A DNA stretch of 64,000 nt, taken from assembly GCA_026826555.1 (NCBI GenBank), contig JAKSZT010054334.1:29100972-29164971 (forward strand), in the 5' to 3' direction. A program made the position numbers and the translations under genes. The notes beneath the pieces are model-generated. The model saw nothing but the letters and a program-made list of their open reading frames with translations. It had not been told where the DNA came from and ran no database searches. The stretch is from Tolypeutes matacus. Its lineage: Eukaryota; Chordata; Mammalia; Cingulata; Chlamyphoridae. Shown here in pieces: positions 14,401 to 26,400 of the stretch; the stretch's first letter is position 1, and each line of letters starts with the position of its first letter.

Positions 14401-17400
14401 ATTACATCCCCTTCTCTGAGTATTGGTGATAGTGATATATGCTATTATTAGAAACCTGACCTCTTGAAATAATGTATTTCCATTATATTGTCCTTCCTAA
14501 TATTCTATTTACAGTTCTTTTAACACTGCCTGCCAATGAATCAGCAAAATCCTTCTGTAACATCATAGCTAGATGACAATACATAATAGGAAATCATAAA
14601 ATGCTATTTGAATTTAATGCTAAAACTTACACTATTAATAACTGCTATAACATGAGTTTTACTTTTATAGTATAGTTGAGACATTTTGAAGTGCAATACT
14701 TGTGGGAGTTTATATCAAAATTCATGAATAGTCAACCCTGTTATTATAGACCTCTGGTGCATTATTAACTTTTAGTTGTGAAATTTAGTGTTGTGATCAT
14801 TGCCTAATTGTTGACTCAACCTTCAAGAAAAAGTATATGCCGCTTTTTAATCCCATTTTGCATACTGCCACCACATTGTGATAGATGCATTAAAATCCAG
14901 TTTACAATGAACTACAAATTCCTGTGATCCAGGGGACTAGCTACATGGACCCAAAGGACAGGAAACAAAGAACAAATGATACATAAAGAAAGATGTTGTT
15001 AGTAAGGGGAAATTTATACCAAACAGGAAACATTAACTTCAAATAAGTGCTGGGATAAATCCCATTTTTTATTTTAATTATTCTCTTCACTTAACTATAT
15101 GATGCCTTAAAAAAGGATCAAAATTCTAAGAGAAAATTTTAATTATTTGGTTTTCTTGTCTGTATAACAGCAAAGTAAAGAGTTTGATAGTATGATTATT
15201 TCATCCTGATTAAATTATCTAAAAGTTGATCAACTTTTTTTGTGCAGAGATATCAATGTTTCACTTATAAATTGTTTCCCTTTTTTTAAATTGAAAGATA
15301 CAAATATTTTTTAACAATTAACAGTAACTTCTTCAATGTGTGTTTAAACATCAATAGGTGTTTTTACAAAAACTGAATTTTGTAAAAATTCAGTGCCTAA
15401 AACAAGTGTTGTCTCTAATCACAACTTATTTTCTTTAATCATTTAGCAATAACTATTTTTAGACTTTCATTTTTTTAAAAAAATGTTTCTTATTCATTTT
15501 GAATCCTATTTAATCAATCTTTGTAAGCTTTGTAACTTACTGAAAAGATTTAAAGACCTTTTGTCTTCAAAGCTATTTCCAGGAATTTGTCCTTAAACCC
15601 TCTAATATCTTATCCAAGTGTCCTTGTAGTTTTTCATTAAATGTATGTTCATGGAAGCTTCAATTTAAGATAGTATTCTTCTGATGTCCTGCTCCTGTGT
15701 CCTCTTGCTAACCTAGTCCTCACAGACTTAAGTGATCAAGCCACAAGAAGGTATCAGTATATTGTTAGTTTGAACTCTCATTGAATTAACTCTTCTAATC
15801 AGAAGCTAGCAACATTCTAATTCTGTTCTTGAAAAAGAGAAATGTATTGCTCTCCTAACTGATATATTCAATAATAGTTGCAGACTATGTATTACATGAG
15901 ATTTAAATAACACAGGAATTCACTTTGTAGTACCTGAACAGCCTTTGGGGTTTGTAGACCTGTTCAAAAATAAGGAACTCAAAAATATTACAAATTTAAA
16001 CTGTTTTTTTTTTGTGTGTGTGTGTGTGTGTTTTTTTTTTCATTTAGATTAAGATGGTTTTATGTCCCATATGTCACTGTTTCTATATCCCCTCCTTCTA
16101 TTCTCTCTTGAGCCCACTGATTTGGATTTTTGTCCTTATCCACAGAAACTGCTCTAGTCAGTCAGTGGTTTTTGCCTTGCCAAATCATTACCAATTATAA
16201 ATCTAAGATCTTATTTTACTTGCTCTATGAGCAGTAATTGACACAGTTGATCTCTCCCTTTTCCTTGAAATGCCTTCTTCATTTGTCTATCGAATATCTT
16301 CTACCTCACCAGCTGTTCATTTCCAGTCTCATTTCTGTAACCTCCTCTATTCTATATTCCCAGGAATGCCCCAGGGCTCCGGCCTCAGACCTCTTCTAGT
16401 CTTCACTCCCTAGGTGGTTTCATCCAGTCATGGAATATTACTAAACTTCTATTGCTTATGACTCCCAAATTTATCACCATCTGATATAGTATATATTTAT
16501 TTGTTCATTGTCCCTCTCCTTTCACCTGAAGATGTTGCATATGAGAGGAGACTTTTTTTTTTTCATCATCGTGTCCGCTAATGCCTGGAACTGTGTCTGA
16601 CACATAATAGATACTCAATACTTACTTTGAATGCCTTCTTAGTTTGTGAGTGGTTCATCTTTAATCTTGGCCATTATAATGACTCAATCAACCATTTTTC
16701 TGTTTTGAGAATTATTTAAGAACAGAATTATATTGTATCCAATTTTTTAATAATTCTAAGGAGTTATCTCCTTATTACCTGAATTTATTTCAGCTCATCT
16801 GATTACTTTTATTTTTATCACCATGAGTTAAAATTTTAAATAAAATGAATTTTTTACAGTTTCATATAGAGATTTTTTAGTTTACTGCTTTTAAAAGACT
16901 ATACTTTAAATTATTCTTTGAACAAAAGATAAATTATTTCATTTCAAATACTTTATTTCTCCACATGATAAATCATTAATATGGCTAACATTTTAAGTGA
17001 TTTGTAAATTTTCTTTTGCTTTTTTTGTGTTTGAGACTTGTTATAAACAACATCTGACAATAGACTTAGAAAAGTAGCCAAACATAAATGTCAACTTGGG
17101 TCCATTCTTTGACACGTACTAGAAAACTTATAGTCATGAATCCATACAAAAAACCAGGTAACAATAGATTACACTGTAAGTAACATTTCTTTATCTCTCA
17201 CTATTTACAAAAAAATAATAATTTACTTATAAATCTTCATGTATAAGTATATACACCCAACTAAAAACACCAATTTGAAGAAAACTGACCTAAAGAAATA
17301 TTAGTCTAAAAAGAAATATTCAAACTTGATTTATCAAACATCTTTGAAGCTGTGATTATTATCTAAATAAATTAATTTGACCTTTGTTTTCAGTTTTAAT

Positions 17401-20400
17401 TTGAGAGAAATACAAATTTCTTGAAAAATTTAGCAGAATATAAACTATTTTTAATAAAGTTAATAAATTGCATACCATTTGAAATGCTTTGTTTTTGCTT
17501 GTGTTCTCCACTAAATTTTTTTTTTCCATTGAATCTGTGCTGCTTCTTTGCCAATGTTTTCCGCTGTAGAATCTCCATCTCGCAACCTTGCTTCTCGTGA
17601 GCGCATTTACAAAAATTATGGTGTATCTGGGCCTGCCTCTGCTATCTCATCTCTGTCTCACAAACTGAAGGGTGGGTATACGTGCATTCATGGATGGGCC
17701 ATTTTTAATTAACATAGGAAGGTTCAATAAAGAAGTTTTAGCTCACCTCAGTCATTTCCATTTCATTCCATGTTTTTAAACTTTTTTATTTTATTTAAAA
17801 TTTGGTATGTTTGAGATAATTTATGTCTATTCAATATTATAGTATAGATTATCCTTATTTGACATGCATGTTTATTATATCTGTAGGTTAAATATTAGTC
17901 TGATTTAATTTATTTGTTATCTTAAAAAAATAAAATAATTATATAGAAAGGAAGACATGCCTAATTATGGAAGTTTGTTAAATTTTTATCAAAATGAAAT
18001 GATAAATATATAGACATAAAGCACATTTTAATCCAAAATAATATTCACTGTAGTATTTTATGTGACAGTTGAGCCTTAAACTTAAACTTTAGCAATGTTT
18101 AAACTATTGACAGTTGGTAAAATTTTAGACAATTAAAAAATATTCATTTAGTCTTATAGAATACTATAGATGCCTGGTCAGATATTTTTGTCTTTAAGTA
18201 ATATTTAATTAAATTTTTAAAATCTTGTATTTTAAGAAAAATTTATCACAAAGTTTTGTTTGTAGTAATGGCTAAAATATTACATAAATATTTCAAGTAG
18301 TTATTAATATTCCTTTTCTTAGGAATGGCTAAAATAGTTTTGCAGTTCTCCTTTATGCAATGACAGTGATACTATAATATCATTGTGTAGTATATTATAT
18401 AGTATTTAGTATATATAACCCAATCTGTGCTGCAGCATATAGTAGTGTCTCTAGCATACACTACTGTAAAACCTGGTGTAATATATCTTATGGCATAGCA
18501 TAACATAGTATATAACCTGATAATTTACAGTTAGGGCTTGATAAAATGTTTGCTAATTTATTTGAATGTACTAAATTTCTATCTTGTCCTGTATCATTAT
18601 TTCTTCAGAATTTTTTAGGTTAGAAAAATTTAGGGCAAATATTATTAAAATTACATGGTTTTTTTTAATTTCATTTTAAATAAAATAATAAATATGAAAG
18701 TATTATGTATGTTTTAAAGATTTTTAATAAAGTGTTTCTTGATGCTTGAAGCAAGCACAACATGATTGTTTTTAGTAATACTTACTACATGCCTCAAAAC
18801 TTTTGAAACCCAAATGAAGAAGATAAACAAATTAGTTAACATACTGGTTTACCTCACTTTTAACAATCTTAACATATTCTTTTTTAAAAAAAATATGAAA
18901 TATATGTTGGGATAGTGAATTTTTCAAAAGGATTTTATTATAATTTGAGAAATACATCTCAGGAAGAAATAATTCTGCCATTACTTATTTGCCTGCTCTC
19001 TAGCAGATGTTTCATAGCCAGTTATAGATTTTAAGAAAAATTTTACCATGAGTAAATGAGATAAGATATACAAATGCCTAAGCATTCTACAACAAACACT
19101 TTCTCTAGCTTATTGCAGGTAGTGTTCCTGATATTTGATAGATTTCATTGTTAGCCAACCTCAGAGGATATTTCCATTATGAGGAAAGGTTAGAGCATGG
19201 TGATTGTGTATCTCCCAGGGTTAGATCTAGCGTCAGCATACATTCAACAGGTGTATGGGTCAGACATTAGGAAACATCTGAGACAAGTAGATAATCATTG
19301 TCAAGAACCCTTCCCATTATGTTAGGAATCCTAAAACAAGTTGTCCCCTTTGTATAAATTACAAGGCAAACTTTCAGTTTACCAGTTGAAGATCTTTTAT
19401 AGAGAGGAGTGCCAAGTATAAAAGATTTATTACTTATTTATCCACATTTGCCATTACATGTGGTTCAACTGTTGAAATAAATGTGACGATGAAGGCAATA
19501 AAAATGTTCCCCACTAATCTGATTAGTAACAGAAAACAAACAAAAAACAGTACTCCAAAAATTAGTTACAGACAAGGACTTGGCTGATGTTTAGTTCTGC
19601 CAAATATAATTTATATGTTAATAAAATTTTATTTATACTATTACTATATTGATGAGATGGGCAACAGCTTCTTGAATTGCTTTTGAGCAGTGTGAGAACA
19701 CTTACTTATGATTATAACTTCCCTTTACCTGTGCTAGATATTGTGACAGCATCAATATCTAGAATTTTTTTCTGTCATTTTTTCCAAAAATTTTTTCCTT
19801 ATTTATACTACATTTATAGAGAACACATATATGATAAGTGAAATTCATGATAGACTAATTAATAAAGCACTGCAGGAATCTGAACAACGCTATGTTCAGT
19901 ATAGTTGCTTTTATTTATTCATTCATTCAATATATATTTATTGAGTACCTACTGTAGTCCAGAACCCACTCTTGACATTTACATCAGTGAAGAGTAAGAG
20001 ACAAAATGTCTGTCCTTGTGGACCTTACATTAGGAGGCAGATTCTAAGGCAAATACTGTCCTGTCATTTATTTTTCAAGTATTTTTGTCTATAACAAACT
20101 ATAACATTTTTAGCTATGTTTTTTTATTCCAGTATTCAATTGCAGTAAAGTATAATTTTATTAACATGTTTCACTATGAAATGGACCATACAGGTGACCG
20201 AGGAAATGTCTCAACATCTTCTAGAACAGTCTCTACATCAGGAAAGTCGGAACTGTCCTCTAAACACAGCAGATCACTTAAACCTGATGGACGTATGAGC
20301 CGAACTACTGCTGATCAGAAGAAGCCAAGGAGTACAGAAGGTTTATCTGCTAGTGAATCCCTCATGTTAAAATCTGATGCTGCAAAGTTGAGGTCAGATT

Positions 20401-23400
20401 CTCATAGTAGGTCACTTTCTCCCAACCATAACACCTTACAGACACTAAAATCTGATGGGAGGATATCTACTAGCCTCAGAGCTGAATCCCCAGGACCAGG
20501 TTCTCGGTCGTCATCTCCTAAGCCAAAGACTCTCCCGACTAATAGGTCTAGCCCATCTGGTGCTAGTTCTCCCCGCTCCTCCTCACCACATGATAAAAAT
20601 CTACCTCAAAAAAGCACTGCTCCTGTTAAGACAAAACTTGATCCCCCTCGGGAACGTTCCAAATCAGACTCTTACACACTTGATCCAGATACCCTCCGCA
20701 AGAAGAAAATTCCCCTCACAGAACCATTAAGGGGACGATCAACATCACCAAAACCAAAGCCACTACCAAAGGATTCTAAAACTTCCCCTGGATCTGAAAA
20801 TAGAGCTCCCTCTCCCCATGTGGTACAAGAAAACCTTCACAGTGAGGTGGTTGAAGTCTGCACATCAAGTACTTTAAAAACAAATAATCTAGCAGATAAT
20901 ACCTGTGATGAAAGCAGTGAATTTAAGAGTGTGGATGAAGGTTCAAATAAAGTTCATTTCAGCATAGGAAAAGCGCCACTGAAAGATGAACAGGAAATGA
21001 GAGCATCCCCCAAAATAAGTCGAAAATGTGCTAATAGGCACACCAGGCCCAAAAAGGAAAAATCTAGCTTTCTTTTCAAAGGAGATGGATCCAAACCTTT
21101 AGAACCAGCAAAGCAAGCCATGTCTCCTTCTGTGGCTGAGTGTGCCAGAGCAGTCTTTGCCTCTTTCCTTTGGCACGAAGGCATAGTACATGATGCAATG
21201 GCTTGTTCTTCTTTCCTAAAATTTAATCCTGAACTTTCCAAAGAACACGCTCCTATAAGGAGTAGTTTAAATAGCCAACAGCCTACAGAGGAAAAAGAAA
21301 CCAAGTTGAAAAATAGACACTCATTGGAAATATCATCTGCTCTTAATATGTTTAATATTGCTCCTCATGGACCCGATATATCTAAAATGGGTAGCATCAA
21401 CAAAAATAAGGTGTTGTCTATGCTAAAGGAACCACCTCTGCATGAAAAATGTGAGGATGGGAAAACTGAGGCCACTTTTGAAATGTCCATGCATCACACA
21501 ATGAAGTCTAAATCTCCTCTTCCCTTAACATTACAACATTTAGTGGCCTTTTGGGAAGACATCTCTTTAGCTACTATAAAAGCAGCTTCCCAGAATATGA
21601 TTTTTCCAAGTCCTGGTTCCTGTGCAGTCCTTAAAAAGAAAGAGTGTGAGAAAGAGAATAAGAAGGCAAAAAAGGAAAAAAAGAAAAAAGAAAAGACAGA
21701 AGTTAGGCCAAGGGGTAATTTGTTTGGGGAGATGGCCCAGCTGGCAGTAGGAGGACCAGAGAAAGATACCATCTGTGAGCTGTGTGGTGAATCACATCCA
21801 TACCCAGTGACGTATCACATGAGACAAGCTCACCCAGGTAAATTTTATTATTGAAAGTATGGAAGTAGTTTTTTTCTTTATTATTTAATGAGTTAGGTCA
21901 TTTTTAACTTAAGCTGTTCTATGAATTATTTTAAAGTATAGGGAAGTTATTGCCCAGAAATTTTAGTAATTTTTATCATAAATGAATTTTTAAAGTACAT
22001 TATCAAGGTAGATTTTGTGAAAATTAGGTAAAGAAATTCTAATAGTATGGTCAGTTTAGCACTATTTCATGTTAGTGTATCATATTATGAATTATTTTTT
22101 GAAAATTTTGGGTGTTACCTCAAGGATGCTACTAAGATGTCTTACACAATACAGATAATGATGTGCATATACACAGAGATGATCCCAATATTAGGTCTCC
22201 TTTAATATTAGCGTTTCCCTGCTTAAAATTGCAAATTAAATTAGATTGATTTCTTTCAGTATTTTCCTATAGATGTGATAATCAACTGAAAAGACTGCAT
22301 TTTATGTAAATGATCAATAAAGATTAGTATTCTAAAACTCAATATGAGTTTTGTTAAATATTTTTGTATGTATGATATACATTTTCTACATATGATATAT
22401 TTGTCCAGTTTTACTGGCATACTTAAGTAAATCTGAATGTGTCCATATCCTTAAACTGTCTATAAAGAAATAGAGTATCTCTAATATTTGCATTATCATT
22501 CAATTGAATCCTTTTTGGTCCAGAATGCTTTTTTTTCCTAATATAGTAGCCTGAAATAAAAAACCTCAAGATACTTGCTTTGGTATTTTGCTTACTTTGA
22601 GAAGATAAATCTGTCATTAATCCATAAATAGTAAGGGTCAACCTATTAAGGCCACTTAAAGTGTTAAGTATTCATTTTTGTTATTGTTTCAAGGTTGTGG
22701 CCGGTATGCTGGTGGACAAGGTTACAATAGCATTGGGCATTTTTGTGGAGGATGGGCTGGTAACTGTGGTGATGGTGGCATAGGAGGAAGCACTTGGTAT
22801 CTGGTATGTGATCGCTGTAGAGAAAAATACCTCCGTGAAAAACAGGCTGCTGCAAGGGAGAAGGTATTTTTATTCCATTCTGGGCTATACTGTTAATGAT
22901 ATGGATAAGACTTTTAAATTTTCTCTTTGTTTTCATATCATTACATCAGATAAGTTCCACATAGTTCGTATTAAAAATCAGCTTTTATAATGGAAAAAAT
23001 ATAAATTTAATATTCGTACTGGCTCAGCTGTATTTATTACAAAAATTAATTATAATTTGGGGATAATACATATGCCTCAGTCACTAATATTTATTGTGTC
23101 ATTCTTTATTGTTAATTGTCTACCACTCTACACATATATGTATCTTATCCTCTCTACCTTTCTCTCTCAACTTTTCCTTTTTTTTTGGCTCTGTTTCCCC
23201 TCTTCTTTATTTTCTCTCTTTTCCCCTAGTCCCTAATTATACTGTAAGGCTCATGGAAACTCAAGATTACTCACACTAGTGGCATTCCCAACTGAAAAAT
23301 TTTGCTGAATACAACACACACACATTATTTACTCTTTTTTAAAAAAAATTGTGTTGAGACTTTACTAGTTAATTTTTTCAATTTTTCTAATGAGAGAAAA

Positions 23401-26400
23401 GAAACATAGTTTTTGTTCAATACGAAATAGTTTCAGTCAGTTCAGGGGAAGCATGATGTGTATGTTGTTTTGGTAAACACTATCATTATTTTAAAGTAGT
23501 ACGACAAGTGTTAAATAATTTCTATTAGAAATTTAAAATACTTAGCTTAAGAAATTAAAATTTTAAATAAATGTATAAAAAGATCACTACAAATTTGCAT
23601 TTTTCTTTGCCAGGTCAAACAATCCAGGAGAAAGCCAATGCAAGTCAAGACTCCTCGTGCCTTGCCAACTATGGAAGCTCACCAGGTGATTAAAGCAAAT
23701 GCACTCTTCCTGTTGTCCCTGAGTAGTGCAGCGGAACCAAGCATTCTCTGTTACCATCCTGCAAAACCATTTCAATCTCAACTTCCCAGTGTGAAAGAGG
23801 GCATTTCTGAGGATCTTCCGGTTAAAATGCCGTGTCTCTACCTGCAGACATTAGCTAGGTAATAAAAGTTTTGTTTTTTAAATCACCTTTGGATTAACAT
23901 TTATTGTTGATTAATATCATGGAGTTGTTCAGTATTTGCTCTGAAAACCATTCTGCATTATATATTGTGTATATATATATATAATAAAGAAACCTAAAAA
24001 GGAAAAAAAAGAAGACATCTCCAAATTGTCTGAAGTACCTGGACTCTGATATAACACACTTTATGGGAGTAGGTATTTAAAAATTTTTGTAAATATTTTA
24101 TCAAATTGCATTATTATTAACATTAAACATGTCTTGGAAAGTAAGGCTTTAGCTATCTTTTACTTTTTGGTAAAAAAGGCTGTCTCTTAATAGTGAGAAA
24201 TGCAAATAGGGAAAGAAATTGCTGTATTCCTATAGAGTCTTGTATTTTTTAAATTATTTATCCTGTTAGCATTTCATGGGCACCAGCCTTGTGCTAGACT
24301 CTGAAGACACCAAGATGAATATAATAAAATCCTGGCTTCCATGTGCTAACTCTGGTAGGAAGACAAACAAGTAAATAAAACACTTAAAATATTATGTAAA
24401 GAGTACTATAATAGAAGTATGTATAGGATGTTGTTAGAGCATAAAAATCTTCCCAAGAAAATCAGGAAAGGTTTCCCAGAGGATTCAACTCGTTAGCAGT
24501 TTTCAGGATAAATAGAAATTGTCAGGCAGATGATGGGAGGAAAGCAAGTCCTGACAGAGTAAACTATATGTGTGAAGACACAAAACAGGATTACACATTT
24601 AATTAATTACAGGCTTGTCAAAGTATTGGCTGCTTGGAAAAATTTGTGAAATGCACCAAAAGTGGTTACCCAGGGCCAGGTAATGTGGGTCCCTGTAGCC
24701 CACGTTAAGGATTGCTTCTCATAGGCAAAGAAAAGAGTGGAGCAGTTTTAAGCAGGGAGCTGGGTGAACTGGTTTGCAGTTAGACGATCACTCTGCCAGT
24801 AATGTGGAAACTGAGTAAAAGGGTGTTTCAGTTTGCTAAAAGCTGCTAAAGCGATATACCAGAAAAGGGTTGGCTTTTACAACGGGGGTTTATGGCTTGC
24901 AAGCTTACAGTTGAGAAGTGCCCAAATTAAAACCTCATCAGGCAATGCTCTCTACCTGAAGACCGGCTGCAGGTGATACTGGATTTCTGTTTCAGGGGAA
25001 AACAAATAGCAGCATTTGCCAGTCTCTTATTCTCCTCCAGGCTCCATTGCTTTCAGCTTCTGGTTGTTCCATCTGTGGCTTTCTCTCAGCTTCTATAGGT
25101 TCCTCTCTGAGCGCCTGTAACTTTTTCTTCATATTCATCCTGTTTTTAAAGGACTCCAGTTAGAGGATTAAACCCACCCTGGGCCATGCCTTACTGAAGT
25201 AATCTAAGCAAAAGGTCCCACCTACAAAAAAGTTCACACTCACAGGAATGGACTGGTTCTAAGGACATGATCTTTTTTGGGGTCCACAAAAGCCTCCAGC
25301 TACCACAAAGCACATAATTGAAGATGGAGAAACCTGTTAATAGTACACTATTAGTATATTATTTTCCTATATTGGACTTGGTTGGTACTGTCTATGCTTT
25401 CATACATTATACACTGACACTCTGAAACAGTCTTCCATATACCAGATTCAGATTTTTTCTCATTAGCTGTCAAATAATGATTTTTTTTTTCAAACGATGA
25501 TTTTGAGATACTGTGTGCTGGTATGGCTTGCCAACCAACACTTACATTTTGGCAAGTATTGCCCTCTTTGTATAGCCAGTTGTATAGATTTTTAAAATTT
25601 TATGCTATTTCAATAAACTGTATAAGAAACAAAAATAAAAATGTGAGACTAAGTGCATTTGTACCCGAGGTAGAAATCATCAGGTATGCCACGTGCAACG
25701 GATCTTTAGCTTCAGTCAGACCACTCAGTGGACTTAGGCTGACAAATCTTTATTCCAGTTTGAGACGGAGAGAACCAAATTGTAAAACATAAAAAATGCC
25801 CACAAAGCATAATTGCTTATCTTATATTTTTAGCTCTCTGGGAATGACACTCCCCCTCACCCATGGAATATTTCATAAATCTAATCTTTCACACCCTTGA
25901 CTTATATATGTTTCTACAAAAATGGGTGATTGCTGTATTTCAATTGTCCAGGCAAGAAATGACATGAACCTGGACCAAGGCAGTCATTATACTGATAAGA
26001 GGAGAGAATGGATGTAAGAGGAAATGTAGTATTCATAGATCCGAGTGACTGGTGATGATTGAGGGACTAAGCCTCCTACAACATGGAAATATTTTATCTT
26101 AAACACCTGGATAATTAGTGGAATCATCCACCAAAATATTAGAAGACAGAACAGTTCTCCAAGGGAAGAAAAATGAGTTCAATTTTATATTTGAAATGTT
26201 TGTGGTACCTGGAACATCTGTATGTAAAATTATCAGACTTTTCTTTCCATCTACCTACATCTATGTTTATTTTAATACTTCACCTTTAATTATAGATGTA
26301 CATGTTCTGATTTTCCTCTTACGAAGGAGATTGAAAATGGAGAGAATCTGTGTTACCATCATACTTTAAGTTATTGGGTTTGATTTAATGCAGGCATCAT

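Larger units (their letters stand above)
3904..17569. other. MYCBP2 intron, 13.7 kb
   Basis: It holds SINEs at 4307, 5312 and 10912, an MLT1 at 9732, an LTR at 12728, L1, L2 and MIR relics, and an old dispersed repeat. Between them (5.6-8.1, 13.6-16.0 and 16.7-17.5 kb) I see only unique-looking AT-rich sequence apart from the double hairpin at 15361. Confidence 0.7.

Noticed and set aside
18385..18520. Possible CRISPR-like or satellite array of 'atagtat' words
   Set aside because: Units are irregular, without constant spacers or length; an AT-rich low-complexity tract.
20085..20193. Upstream extension of the long frame with an ATG start
   Set aside because: A new start is not needed: it is an internal exon with matching phase. 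The possible 48-base acceptor extension is kept as a finding instead.
20954..21772. Antisense open frames of 92 and 116 residues within the giant exon
   Set aside because: Shadows of the sense coding frame, driven by Lys-rich and Ser-rich codons.
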